Origin: Herminiimonas sp.
GTDB lineage: Bacteria > Pseudomonadota > Gammaproteobacteria > Burkholderiales > Burkholderiaceae_D
Direction of reading: 5' to 3'
DNA length: 46,892 nucleotides
Assembly: GCA_027310305.1 (NCBI GenBank)
Contig: DAIDBD010000048.1
Span: 1-46,892, forward strand
The stretch's first letter is position 1; every line of letters begins with the position of its first letter. Below the pieces are notes generated by a model. The model was not told the DNA's origin. It worked only from the letters and a program-made list of their open reading frames with translations, and ran no database searches. Of the stretch, positions 16,865 through 25,664 are shown piece after piece. The position numbers were made by a program, and so were the translations under genes.

Positions 16865-18016
16865 TTGAATCCCGACACGCAAAAATCCGCGCTGCAACTT
16901 CGCACGCTCGTCAAGAAGAGCGGCGAGCTGGAGCTGTCACTTGTCAGCATGCCGATCCCGGCGCCTGCGGCAAACGAAGTGCTGGTGCGCATCGAAGCTG
17001 CACCCATCAATCCGTCCGATATCGGTCTGCTGTTTGGCGCAGCCGACATGAGCACGGCAACGGTTGCCGAAACGGCCAACGGCCCGGTCGTCACCGCCCG
17101 TGTTCCCGATAAGGCAATGAAAAGCATGGCGGCCCGGCTCGACATGTCCATGCCTGCGGGGAACGAAGGCGCGGGTGTCGTTGTGGGCGCCGGTGCGTCC
17201 GACGCGGCGCAGAAATTGATGGGCAAGACGATCGCCGTGCTGGGCGGTGCGATGTATTCGCAGTACCGTTGCGTGCCGGTGGAGCAGTGTCTGCTGCTGC
17301 CGCCGGGCACGACGTCGGCCGAAGGCGCATCCAGCTTTGTCAATCCGTTGACCGCGCTGGGCATGGTCGAGACCATGCGCGCCGAGGGACACAAGGCGCT
17401 AGCGCACACGGCTGCCGCCTCCAACCTTGGCCAGATGCTGAACCGGATTTGCCTGAAGGATGGAATCGACCTGGTGAACATCGTGCGTTCGAAGGAGCAG
17501 GAAGAATTACTCCGGAAGCAGGGCGCGAAGTACGTCTGCAATTCCAGCGCGGATAACTTCATGCAGGAAATGACCGATGCATTGGCGGCGACCGGCGCGA
17601 CCATTGCCTTCGATGCGATCGGCGGCGGCAAGCTGGCCGGACAGATCCTGAGCGGCATGGAAGCGGCGGCCAACAGAACCGCCAAGGAATACAGCCGCTA
17701 TGGTTCGACCACATTCAAGCAGGTCTACATCTACGGCGGCCTGGATACGCGCCCGACAGAGTTCGTGCGCGATTTCGGCATGACGTGGGGCATGGGTGGC
17801 TGGCTGCTGTTTCCGTTCCTGCAGAAGGCCGGGCCTGAAACGGTGGCCCGTCTCAAGCAACGTGTTGCGGCCGAATTGAAAACCACCTTCGCCAGCCATT
17901 ACACGAAAGAGGTCTCGCTCGCCGAGGCGCTGACGCTGGATGCCATTGCAGCGTATGGCAAGCGCAGCACCGGAGAAAAGTACCTGATCAACCCGTCCAG
18001 GGGAATGGTCGCGTGA
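16865..18016 (+). CDS. Zinc-type alcohol dehydrogenase-like (MDR superfamily) oxidoreductase
   Basis: A 383-residue medium-chain dehydrogenase/reductase. The N-terminal GroES-like domain contains LVRIEAAPINPSDIGLL (the quinone oxidoreductase-type PINPSD motif) and PAGNEGAGVVVGAG. The C-terminal half is the Rossmann domain, but the usual GxGxxG is altered to AAASNLGQM. No structural-zinc cysteines are visible, which fits the quinone-reductase-like branch. The start is TTG (16865) with AAGGAG seven bases upstream. The substrate is unknown. It is followed, after 86 bp, by a small membrane-protein gene in the same direction that may be cotranscribed. Confidence 0.85.
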   Translation: MNPDTQKSALQLRTLVKKSGELELSLVSMPIPAPAANEVLVRIEAAPINPSDIGLLFGAADMSTATVAETANGPVVTARVPDKAMKSMAARLDMSMPAGNEGAGVVVGAGASDAAQKLMGKTIAVLGGAMYSQYRCVPVEQCLLLPPGTTSAEGASSFVNPLTALGMVETMRAEGHKALAHTAAASNLGQMLNRICLKDGIDLVNIVRSKEQEELLRKQGAKYVCNSSADNFMQEMTDALAATGATIAFDAIGGGKLAGQILSGMEAAANRTAKEYSRYGSTTFKQVYIYGGLDTRPTEFVRDFGMTWGMGGWLLFPFLQKAGPETVARLKQRVAAELKTTFASHYTKEVSLAEALTLDAIAAYGKRSTGEKYLINPSRGMVA

Positions 18017-18102
18017 TGGCGCAGCAACGATGAGGACCGGGTGCTGCCTTCATCATCAGGATGACCATGGTCGATTATGATGCAGGACAAGGAGGAATTT
18101 CA

Positions 18103-18558
18103 ATGAGTGCCATCGTTGCCTTTTTTCATCACCTCGCGTTTGTCGCCATCATGCTAGCCTTGACCATCGAAATGATGCTGCTGAAGCAGCCCATGACCGT
18201 GGAGAATGCCAAAAAAATCCTGCGTTTCGATGCGATTTATGGCATGAGCGCCGGTTTGATTTTGCTGCTCGGGGCGTTGCGCGTCATGTTCTTTGAGAAA
18301 GGCCCCGCTTACTATATGCATAGCGGACCATTCATCGCCAAGATGGTTCTGTTTATCCTGGTCGGGCTGATTTCCATTTATCCGACAATGGTATTCCTGA
18401 AGTGGCGGCCACAGCTCAAGCAGGCAATTGTGCCGAGCATTGACCACGCTATGAGCCGCCGGCTCCGCATGCTGATTCATGTCGAATTGACGTTGCTGGT
18501 ACTGATGATTTTGAACGCGGCATTGATGGCCAAAGGTATCGGGTACTTCGGCGGCTAG
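18103..18558 (+). CDS. DUF2214-like small integral membrane protein
   Basis: A 151-residue protein with four predicted membrane helices: residues about 5-22, 45-60, 78-98 and 125-145, with hydrophobic runs such as MSAGLILLLGALRVMFF and MVLFILVGLISIYPTMVFL. The start at 18103 (MSAIVAFFHHLAF) is chosen over ATG 18061 because AAGGAGG lies just upstream. The pattern and length match the DUF2214 family, whose function is unknown. It lies downstream of the MDR gene. Confidence 0.8.
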   Translation: MSAIVAFFHHLAFVAIMLALTIEMMLLKQPMTVENAKKILRFDAIYGMSAGLILLLGALRVMFFEKGPAYYMHSGPFIAKMVLFILVGLISIYPTMVFLKWRPQLKQAIVPSIDHAMSRRLRMLIHVELTLLVLMILNAALMAKGIGYFGG

Positions 18559-18786
18559 GCTGAACGTCACTGAGCGGACTCGACGCATCAAGTGAAGCGC
18601 GCATTACCGATGCTGTAAACATGTTTCCCGAACGGGACCAGCAACCGGTTGAGTTCGATTCAGTAGCGGCGCGAGGAGCAAGATCGTGGCCAATATCATT
18701 CAACCCGCCAAATAGAGAAAACATGGATACCAATCAGGTAACTGCGCTCTATTCGTTTCTGTAGCCGATGACGACGCTGCAGCCGG

Positions 18787-19551
18787 TCACGGCATCAACT
18801 GCCCTCCGTTCACTTCGATGATCTCGCCGGTGACATAACTGCTGAGCTGATCCGATGCCAGATAAAGAAACGCGCCCGCGCACTCATCGGAGGTGCCGAA
18901 GCGCTGCATCGGAATCCCTGCGCGGAAGCCCTCCATCTGCTGCGCATTGGTATGGCGGATCTGGAACGGCGTATCGATCACGCCGGGCGCCACGGCATTG
19001 ACGCGAATCCGGTCCTTCACCAGCTCTTTCGCAAGCCCGTGCGTTGCCGTGCTGACGAAGCCCTTGGCTGCCGCATACATGATGGAACCCGGACCGCCGC
19101 CGCTGCGCGCGGCAACCGAGGTCACATTGATGATATTGCCGCCGCCCTGACGGCGCATGAACGGCACCGCCTCGCGGCAGGCGACAATGACCGAGCGCGC
19201 ATTCAGATGCATCACCTGGTCGAAGAAAGCATCGCTGACTTCCGCCAGCGGGCAGCGTTCGACCAGATCGCCGGCGTTGTTGACCAGCACATCCAGCCGG
19301 CCGAAATGCGCAACAGTCTTTTCCACCAATGTCCTGATGGCCGAAGTATCCGTTACGTCAGCCTGCAATACGATCGCTTCGCCGCCGGCTTTCACGATAT
19401 CGTCCGCCACTTCCTGCGCGGGGCCGGTGCTACGGTTGTAGTGGACCACCACTTTCGCGTGATTCCGTCCGAATGCGCGGGCTGCCGCAGCGCCGATGCC
19501 GGTACTGCTTCCGGTGACAAGAATAACCTTTCCGTGCAGATCTTCAATCAT
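18787..19551 (-). CDS. SDR-family NAD(P)-dependent oxidoreductase
   Basis: A 254-residue classical short-chain dehydrogenase: cofactor motif TGSSTGIG near residues 13-20, NNAG at about residue 90, the active-site serine in NVTSVAARSG, and the YAAAK catalytic Tyr/Lys pair. The C-terminus VTGEIIEVNGGQLMP is typical of 3-oxoacyl-ACP reductase/glucose dehydrogenase-like SDRs. AGGAG precedes the ATG. The gene is the last on this strand after the sugar ABC transporter genes, from which it is separated by a repeat element, so membership in the sugar operon is possible but not shown. The substrate is probably a sugar or sugar acid. Confidence 0.88.
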   Translation of the reverse strand: MIEDLHGKVILVTGSSTGIGAAAARAFGRNHAKVVVHYNRSTGPAQEVADDIVKAGGEAIVLQADVTDTSAIRTLVEKTVAHFGRLDVLVNNAGDLVERCPLAEVSDAFFDQVMHLNARSVIVACREAVPFMRRQGGGNIINVTSVAARSGGGPGSIMYAAAKGFVSTATHGLAKELVKDRIRVNAVAPGVIDTPFQIRHTNAQQMEGFRAGIPMQRFGTSDECAGAFLYLASDQLSSYVTGEIIEVNGGQLMP

Positions 19552-19579
19552 GGCAACTCCTGTCGGATATGAAAAAACG

Positions 19580-19790
19580 GCTTATGCAAAACCCAATGTT
19601 CAATTTGTTCGCACTCAATAAACCGTTCGCCCCGTGGCACCCTTTGGGGTGTGAGTAGCGCAGCGTATCGAAGGTTCCGCAGCCCCTTCGACGAGCTCAG
19701 GACAGGCTTCGATACGCTGCGCTACTCGGGGCGAACGGTTCGTTTTATGCTGAAAACCAGATGCACCATTTTATTTTTCGGGAGTCCTGA
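19580..19790. repeat. Second copy of the hairpin repeat family, degenerate
   Basis: Shares AAACCGTTCG...CACCCTTTGGGGTGTGAGTAG (from about 19620) and CGAACGGTTCGTTTTATGCTGAA (to about 19755) with the 3328-3532 element. Here the hairpin interior differs (GCGCAGCGTATCGAAGG and CTTCGATACGCTGCGCTACTC arms around CCTTCGACGAGCTCAGGACAGG). The outer TIRs are decayed (CTTATGCAAAACCCAATG). It lies between the permease gene and the SDR gene. Confidence 0.75.
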
Positions 19791-19837
19791 CAAAAACGGC
19801 GTGCAGAAAAAGGCGCACCGATGCAATTCCGCAGCGC

Positions 19838-20824
19838 TTATTCCTTGACCGCCCCGGTCATCCCGGACACGTAATATTCAACGAAGAACGAATACACCAC
19901 GGCAACCGGCAGCGAACCGAGCAGCGCGCCCGCCATCAATGCGCCCCAGTGATAAACATCGCCTTCCACCAACTCGGTGACGACGCCGACCGGCACCGTT
20001 TTTATTTCGGAGGACGAAATGAATGTCAGTGCATAGATGAATTCGTTCCACGACAGCGTGAATGCAAAAATCCCGGCCGAAATCAGGCCCGGAACAGCCA
20101 GCGGCAAAATGATCTTGACCAGGATCTGCCAGCGCGTCGCGCCGTCCATCAGCGCGCATTCTTCGAGCTCGTAGGGAATCGAGCGGAAATATCCCATCAG
20201 CAACCAGGTGCAGAAAGGAATCAGGAAGGTAGGGTAGGTCAGGATCAGCGCCCATCGCGTATCGAACAGGCCGAGCTGGAACACGATCGCCGCCAGCGGA
20301 ATGAACAGGATCGACGGCGGAATCAGGTATGCCAGGAAAATGCCCAGGCCGACCTGCTTGGCGCCCTGGAAACGCAGGCGCTCGATCGCATACGCGGCGA
20401 ATACGCTGGCCGCCAGCGAGGTGAAGGTCGCCACCGTCGACACGATGACGGTATTGAGCATCCAGTCGGGGTAGGGCGTGTCGAACAGCAGCTTCTTGAA
20501 ATGCGCCAGCGTCGGTGCAATGACCCAGAACGGATTGCCTGCGCTCGATAACAGTTCGCCATCGGGCTTGAATGCAGTGATCGCCATCCAGTAAAACGGG
20601 AACAGCAATACGAATACGAAAATGCCGAGCGGAATATAAACCGTGACCCAGCGCCGCGGCATCGACTGCAGGTAATCCATGCCCTGGCTATCCTGCTTGT
20701 CGGACCGGGCGTTTTTTGCGCCGGCCGCACCCGTTGCCAATGCGCCCTGCGCCAGGGATTCCGCCCCGTCGAACGCCTGTCCGGAAGACGGTTCGTCAAT
20801 CGATTTGCCGGCCATCTTGCTCAT
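19838..20824 (-). CDS. Sugar ABC transporter permease, MalG/UgpE type (CUT1)
   Basis: A 328-residue inner-membrane permease with six predicted transmembrane helices. The EAA loop ECALMDGATRWQILVKIILP identifies it as a CUT1-type binding-protein-dependent permease (MalG side). The first ~50 residues are a polar, alanine/glycine-rich extension not usual for the family. MDYLQSMPRRWVTVYIPLG begins the conserved part, so an internal start near residue 49 cannot be excluded. Its ATG overlaps the stop of the partner permease by 4 nt. It forms one importer with the genes to the right. Confidence 0.92.
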   Translation of the reverse strand: MSKMAGKSIDEPSSGQAFDGAESLAQGALATGAAGAKNARSDKQDSQGMDYLQSMPRRWVTVYIPLGIFVFVLLFPFYWMAITAFKPDGELLSSAGNPFWVIAPTLAHFKKLLFDTPYPDWMLNTVIVSTVATFTSLAASVFAAYAIERLRFQGAKQVGLGIFLAYLIPPSILFIPLAAIVFQLGLFDTRWALILTYPTFLIPFCTWLLMGYFRSIPYELEECALMDGATRWQILVKIILPLAVPGLISAGIFAFTLSWNEFIYALTFISSSEIKTVPVGVVTELVEGDVYHWGALMAGALLGSLPVAVVYSFFVEYYVSGMTGAVKE

Positions 20825-21720
20825 TTGTCGCCTCCCTGTTGCCAGCCGCGCCGCTGCAGGCCGAAATACGAAAACATGATCGCTGCCAGCAGGAACGGAA
20901 TCATCATGGTTGCCAGCGCGGCGCCTTCGCCGAGCGAGCCGCCCGGTATCGCGCGCTGGAACGACAGCGTCGCCATCAAGTGGGTCGCGTTCAGCGGACC
21001 GCCGCGCGTCAATACATAAATCAGCTGGAAATCGGTGAAGGTGAACAGCACAGAAAACGTCATGACCACCGCGATGATCGGCGTCAGCAGCGGCAGCGTG
21101 ATGTAGCGGAATTGCTGGAGCGGCGTTGCGCCATCGATGGCCGCTGCTTCATAGAGCGACGGCGAAATGGTTTGCAGGCCGGCCAGCAGCGAGATCGCCA
21201 CGAATGGAATGCCGCGCCAGACATTGGCGGCAATAGTGGAGAACCGCGCATTCCACGGGTCGCCCAGAAAATCGATGTAATGGTCGATCAATCCCATCTT
21301 CATCAGCGCCCAGCTGATGACCGAAAACTGCGCATCGTAGAGCCACCAGAATGCCAGAGCCGACAGCGCGGTCGGCACGATCCACGGCAGCAGCACGATC
21401 GCGCGAAAAAACGATTTGAACGGCAGGTTCTTGTTGAGCAGCAGCGCCAGCCACAGGCCGAGGATGAACTTGAAAATGCTGGCTGTGACCGTATAGAAAA
21501 CGGTATTGAACAGCGCCAGTTGCGTGAGCGAATCGCCGGCCAGGTAAGTGAAATTGCTGAACCCCACGAAGTGGCCGCTGCCGCCGATCTTGGTATCGGT
21601 GAAGCCGAGCCAGACGCCGAGTCCGAGCGGATAGGTAAGGAATACGAGCAGCAGCAAAGTCGTCGGCAGCATGAACAGGAAGCCGAGCGAATTGCGGTTG
21701 TTGAAGAAGCGAGAAAGCAT
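20821..21720 (-). CDS. Sugar ABC transporter permease, MalF/UgpA type (CUT1)
   Basis: A 299-residue inner-membrane protein with six predicted helices (LGFLFMLPTTLLLLVFLTYP near the N-terminus) and the cytoplasmic EAA loop EAAAIDGATPLQQFRYITLP. It is the MalF/UgpA-side partner of the downstream permease, with which it overlaps by 4 nt (translational coupling). It lies 119 bp downstream of the binding-protein gene in the same direction. The substrate cannot be told from the permease. Context with a dehydratase and hydroxyacid dehydrogenase suggests a sugar or sugar acid. Confidence 0.93.
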   Translation of the reverse strand: MLSRFFNNRNSLGFLFMLPTTLLLLVFLTYPLGLGVWLGFTDTKIGGSGHFVGFSNFTYLAGDSLTQLALFNTVFYTVTASIFKFILGLWLALLLNKNLPFKSFFRAIVLLPWIVPTALSALAFWWLYDAQFSVISWALMKMGLIDHYIDFLGDPWNARFSTIAANVWRGIPFVAISLLAGLQTISPSLYEAAAIDGATPLQQFRYITLPLLTPIIAVVMTFSVLFTFTDFQLIYVLTRGGPLNATHLMATLSFQRAIPGGSLGEGAALATMMIPFLLAAIMFSYFGLQRRGWQQGGDK

Positions 21721-21839
21721 GGTGTTACCCTTTTGAGGACAACTGCCGCGACATTGCGCATGTCGCAGCAGCCGGAACAGCGCGGGAAGCGCCGCCGGCG
21801 CGCAGGATGCTGCCTGCAGGCCGGCGGATCATGCCGTGC

Positions 21840-23150
21840 TTACACCTTGTAGTAGCGCTCGGCGCGGGTTTGTGCGCGTGCAGCCGCTTCCTTGGGCGTC
21901 TTCGATCCGCTTGCCGCTTCCGCCACCATGTCGACCACGATATAGTCCGCCATCGCCGCAGCCGAGGCCAGGCCGAGCGGCCCGGCATGGCCGTTGTCGA
22001 GCATGATGCTGGCCGCGTCGCGGTACACCGTGTGCTTCGGATCCTCGGTCCAGATCGGGTTTTTCTCGTAGGCTTTGAGCGGCTGGCTGACGTAGCCGAT
22101 CGCCGCCTTCATCCACGGGTTGTACTGGTCGGCTTCCATCATGAACTGCATGTAGGATTTGGCTGCGTTCGGAAACTTGCTGTACTTGAACTGCATCATC
22201 TGCGTGATCTGCATCAGTTCGGTCGGCTTGCCGATCGGGCCGATCGGCAGGTGCGCATGCTGGATATCGTTGGCCATTGCCTGGATCTTCGGATCCTGCG
22301 ACGTCTTGGCCGAGTAATAGATGGAGATGCCGTTCGCGGTCAGGCTGATCTGGCCGTCGATGAACGCCTTGTTGTTGGACGGATCCTGCCACGACAGCGT
22401 GCCCGGGATGAAGGTTTTGTACAACTCGGCGGCATATTCCAGCGCCGCGATGGTTTCCGGCGAATTGACTACCACCTTGCCCTTGGTATCGACCAGCATG
22501 CCGCCGTGCGACCACAGCAGCCAGTGCGCCCAGTTGTTGCCGTCGCCGACCGCCTTGCCGAGCGCGAAGCCGCACGGGGTGCCCTTGGCTTTGAGCGCCT
22601 GGCACAGCTTCAGGAAGCCTGCGGTGTCTTTCGGGACGGTATCGAAGCCGGCCGCCTTGACATGGCTTTCGCGATAGACCAGCGCATTGCCGACCACGCC
22701 CAGCGGCAGGCCGATCCACTTGTTGCCGCGCATGCCGTATTTCTTGCAGACGTCGTACCAGCCGCCGTACTTGTTGCCGAGGTAGTTGGCCAGGTCGGTC
22801 AGGTCGTTGAGCTTGTCCGGATACTGGTGCGGATCGTCGAACCAGCCGATGATGATGTCCGGGCCGCTGCCGACGTTGGCGGCGACGGCCGCCTTCGGCC
22901 GCACATCTTCCCAGCCTTCGTTATCGATGCGCACCTCGATGCCGGTCTGTTGCGTGAATTTCTTGGTGTTGGCCATCCACAGGTCTTCATCGCCCTGCAC
23001 GAAGCGCTTCCAGCGCAATACGCGCAGCTTCGCGCCTTTTTCCGGCGGATAGCGCAGTGCGGTCGCGGCCAGCGCATGCGGCCCGAACGCGGTGGCGGCG
23101 GCAACCGCGGCGGTGGTGGTCAAAAAATCGCGTCTGGTGAATCGTTTCAT
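21840..23150 (-). CDS. Extracellular solute-binding protein of a sugar ABC importer, Tat-exported
   Basis: A 436-residue family 1 solute-binding protein. The start at 23150 (MKRFTRRDFLTTTAAVAAA) is preferred over 23180 because AGGAGAC is directly upstream. The RRDFL motif followed by a hydrophobic stretch and ALAA marks a twin-arginine signal. The mature part has LRVLRWKRFVQGDEDLW, FTQQTGIEVRIDNEGWEDV and the central GVVGNALVYRESHV typical of the family. It delivers a sugar-like ligand to the two permeases. Tat export implies folding in the cytoplasm, which occurs in some sugar-binding proteins of this group. Confidence 0.92.
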   Translation of the reverse strand: MKRFTRRDFLTTTAAVAAATAFGPHALAATALRYPPEKGAKLRVLRWKRFVQGDEDLWMANTKKFTQQTGIEVRIDNEGWEDVRPKAAVAANVGSGPDIIIGWFDDPHQYPDKLNDLTDLANYLGNKYGGWYDVCKKYGMRGNKWIGLPLGVVGNALVYRESHVKAAGFDTVPKDTAGFLKLCQALKAKGTPCGFALGKAVGDGNNWAHWLLWSHGGMLVDTKGKVVVNSPETIAALEYAAELYKTFIPGTLSWQDPSNNKAFIDGQISLTANGISIYYSAKTSQDPKIQAMANDIQHAHLPIGPIGKPTELMQITQMMQFKYSKFPNAAKSYMQFMMEADQYNPWMKAAIGYVSQPLKAYEKNPIWTEDPKHTVYRDAASIMLDNGHAGPLGLASAAAMADYIVVDMVAEAASGSKTPKEAAARAQTRAERYYKV

Positions 23151-23302
23151 GTCTCCTGCTCCTTTGGTTAGCGGGGTCACCCCCTTGCAAATCAGGTTTT
23201 CAACGCAGTTACCTTCCCTTCAGCTCTTCTTTTTTCTTTCCTTCTTGAAGCACAACTTTCGATGCACGGCTTTTGCTACACAACACGAATCGCGAATCCG
23301 GA

Positions 23303-24385
23303 TCAGGCATGTCTCAGCACCGTGCCGGTGGCGGCATCGAACAGGTGGGTGCGTTCATGGTCCGGCACCAGGTGAATCGCCTGGCCGGCAGCGAAGTCGT
23401 GCCGTTCGCGGAAGATCGAAATGATGTCGGTGCTGCAAAACCGTGAATAGACCTCGGTATTGGCGCCGGTGGGTTCGACCACCGCCACCACGCTCGGAAT
23501 GCCGCCGGCGGCGCCCAGCGTCAGATGTTCGGGGCGCACGCCGTAGATGATCTTCCGGCCATCGGCGGCATCGATGCCGTCGGCATTGCGCGGCGCGGGC
23601 AACCGGGTGCCGTCCGCGAATTCGATGTGCAGGCCTTCGCCGCGGCGCAATACGCCAGGGATGAAATTCATCGCCGGCGATCCGATGAAACCGGCCACGA
23701 ACAGATTGGCCGGATGGTCGTACAGTTCGAGCGGGCGGCCGCGCTGTTCCACCAGGCCGTCGCGCATGACGACGATCTGGTCGGCCATGGTCATGGCTTC
23801 GATCTGATCGTGGGTGACATAAACGGACGTGGTTTTCAGGCGCTGGTGCAATTCCTTGATCTCGGCGCGCATCTGCACCCGCAGCTTGGCATCGAGGTTG
23901 GACAGCGGCTCGTCGAATAGGAACACCTGCGGATCGCGCACGATGGCGCGTCCCATCGCGACGCGCTGGCGCTGGCCGCCGGAGAGTTGGCGCGGATAGC
24001 GTTCCAGCAGGTCGCCCAGGCCGAGGATGTCGGCCGCCTTCGCCACGCGCTCGCGGACAAGCGTCTTGTCGACTTTCGCCAGCATCAGCGAAAACGCCAT
24101 GTTGTCGTGCACCGTCATGTGCGGATACAGCGCATAGTTCTGGAACACCATCGCGATATCGCGTTCCTTCGGCTGGACATTGTTGACCACCTTGCCGTCG
24201 ATGGCGATCTCGCCGTCGGTGATCTCCTCCAGTCCGGCCAGCATGCGCAGCAGCGTCGATTTGCCGCAGCCGGAAGGGCCGACCAGCACGGCGAACTGGC
24301 CGTCCTCGATTTCGATATCGACCCCCTTGATTACATGCGTGCTGCCGAAAAACTTCTGGATTCCGCGAATCTGCACCGATGCCAT
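23303..24385 (-). CDS. Sugar ABC transporter ATP-binding protein, UgpC/MalK type
   Basis: A 360-residue ATPase: Walker [10 protein letters not shown] (residues 36-44), Q-loop [10 protein letters not shown], signature [14 protein letters not shown], Walker [15 protein letters not shown]-loop [14 protein letters not shown]-terminal TOBE-type regulatory domain (about 240-360) is present, as in MalK and UgpC. AGGAG precedes the ATG. It energises the importer encoded by the three genes to its left. An intergenic repeat (24437-24571) separates it from the hydroxyacid dehydrogenase gene upstream, so it may have its own promoter. Confidence 0.95.
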   Translation of the reverse strand: MASVQIRGIQKFFGSTHVIKGVDIEIEDGQFAVLVGPSGCGKSTLLRMLAGLEEITDGEIAIDGKVVNNVQPKERDIAMVFQNYALYPHMTVHDNMAFSLMLAKVDKTLVRERVAKAADILGLGDLLERYPRQLSGGQRQRVAMGRAIVRDPQVFLFDEPLSNLDAKLRVQMRAEIKELHQRLKTTSVYVTHDQIEAMTMADQIVVMRDGLVEQRGRPLELYDHPANLFVAGFIGSPAMNFIPGVLRRGEGLHIEFADGTRLPAPRNADGIDAADGRKIIYGVRPEHLTLGAAGGIPSVVAVVEPTGANTEVYSRFCSTDIISIFRERHDFAAGQAIHLVPDHERTHLFDAATGTVLRHA

Positions 24386-24436
24386 GCGCTGCTCCTGTTT
24401 TTGTTTCGCTTGGTTGTTCCGTTTCTTTACTTTACT

Positions 24437-24571
24437 TATACAGAGGTCAATAATTTAACCGACACATGCGGCGCAATACGCTTCGCTATTGACGCCCTAC
24501 TTGCTTGTCCCGAACAGGGACTTCCGTTGGTCGTAGGGCGTCAATAAGCGCAGCGCATTGCGCCGCATGTC
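24437..24571. repeat. Large palindromic repeat element, copy B
   Basis: Left part: a TATACAGAGGTCAATAATTT extension, then ACATGCGGCGCAATACGC. Right arm: TAGGGCGTCAATAAGCGCAG continuing to CATTGCGCCGCATGT (to 24570). One internal unit (CCCGAACAGGGACTTCCGTTGGTCG) remains between the arms. Fills the space between the ATPase and hydroxyacid dehydrogenase genes; nothing else was seen in that gap. Confidence 0.8.
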
Positions 24572-24651
24572 TCCCCGCGGGAACAACAAAGGTATATAGG
24601 CAGTCCCCGCAAGGTTCTTTGTAGATTTCCCGTTTACGCATAGACGCTTTT

Positions 24652-25629
24652 TTACGGCAATTGCGCTAGCGGTTCCGCCTTTCCTTCCACCACCACATAT
24701 GACGGCCGGCCGCGCTGCATCCAGTCGATCAGGTTCTGCGCCGCCTTGTGCCGCAACTCCTTTTCCGCCACCACCGAATAAAACGCGGCATGCGGCGTGA
24801 GCAGCACCCGCGGATGCTGCACGATGCGTGCATCGGTGGCCGGCGGCTCGCTCGGCAGCACGTCGAGCGCGGCGCCGTCGAGCCGGCCGGCATCCAGCGC
24901 CGCCAGCAGGTCGCCGATGTTGACCACCGCGCCGCGCGCGGTATTGACCAGCACGCTGCCCGGCTTCATGCGTTCGAGCAGCGCGGCATTCACGATGCCG
25001 CGCGTGTCGTCGCTCAGCGGCACATGCAGCGACACCGCATCGGCCTGCGCGAACAATTCTTCCTTCGACACCCGTTCCACATAGGCCGGGAAATCGCCGT
25101 CGATGATATACGGATCGCAGGCGATCACGCGCTTGAAACTGTTGCGGCCGATATGCGCCATGCGCTTGCCGATGCGGCCCAGACCGAGTATGCCGAGCGT
25201 CATGTCCGACACGCGCTGCAGCTTGCCGGGGCTGCCGAAATGCCAGGTCCCGTTGCGGATGTCGCGGTCATACAGCGCGAGATGGCGCAGCAGCGCGAGC
25301 GTCATGGCCAGCGCATGGGTGGCGACTTCGCCCACGCCGTAGTCGGGCGAATTGGCGACCCAGACGCCGTATGCGGCGGCATCGCCGGTATTGATGGTGT
25401 CGAAGCCCGCGCCGTAGCGGCTGACGATGCGGATCCGCGGGCAGGCGGCAAAAACCTTGGCATTGACCGGCGCGTATTGCACCAGCAGGCCGTCGCAATC
25501 CCGGGCGGCGGCGATCACGTCGTCTTCGGTGCGGCATTGGGCGGTGGCGACCTCGATGCCGGCGTCGCGGTACAGCGCCTGTTCCAGTTCGAGATCGGGA
25601 AAATCGTAGTCGGTAATCAGTATCTTCAT
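24652..25629 (-). CDS. C-terminal-binding-protein-like D-2-hydroxyacid dehydrogenase
   Basis: A 325-residue NAD-dependent D-2-hydroxyacid dehydrogenase. The start at 25629 (MKILITDYDFPDLELEQ) is taken because the longer frame to 25803 adds a low-similarity arginine-rich stretch. Visible features: cofactor motif GILGLGRIGKRMA, catalytic Arg in NTARGAVVN, and the His of TPHAAFYS. Length and motifs fit the CtBP/phosphoglycerate dehydrogenase branch. It lies 35 bp downstream of the IlvD-type dehydratase gene, so both are likely cotranscribed and act in the same sugar-acid route, e.g. reducing a 2-keto acid. The exact substrate is unknown. Confidence 0.9.
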   Translation of the reverse strand: MKILITDYDFPDLELEQALYRDAGIEVATAQCRTEDDVIAAARDCDGLLVQYAPVNAKVFAACPRIRIVSRYGAGFDTINTGDAAAYGVWVANSPDYGVGEVATHALAMTLALLRHLALYDRDIRNGTWHFGSPGKLQRVSDMTLGILGLGRIGKRMAHIGRNSFKRVIACDPYIIDGDFPAYVERVSKEELFAQADAVSLHVPLSDDTRGIVNAALLERMKPGSVLVNTARGAVVNIGDLLAALDAGRLDGAALDVLPSEPPATDARIVQHPRVLLTPHAAFYSVVAEKELRHKAAQNLIDWMQRGRPSYVVVEGKAEPLAQLP

Positions 25630-25664
25630 GCAGTGTGGCGAATCAGCGTAAGTTGTCAGTGAGT

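Noticed and set aside
18559-18786. Possible gene remnant between the DUF2214-like gene and the SDR gene
   Set aside because: No open frame with coding character or family resemblance in 228 bp.
21807-23171. 454-codon open frame on the plus strand
   Set aside because: Antisense to the sugar-binding protein gene; arginine/valine/histidine-rich composition typical of a GC-rich shadow frame, no domain signs.
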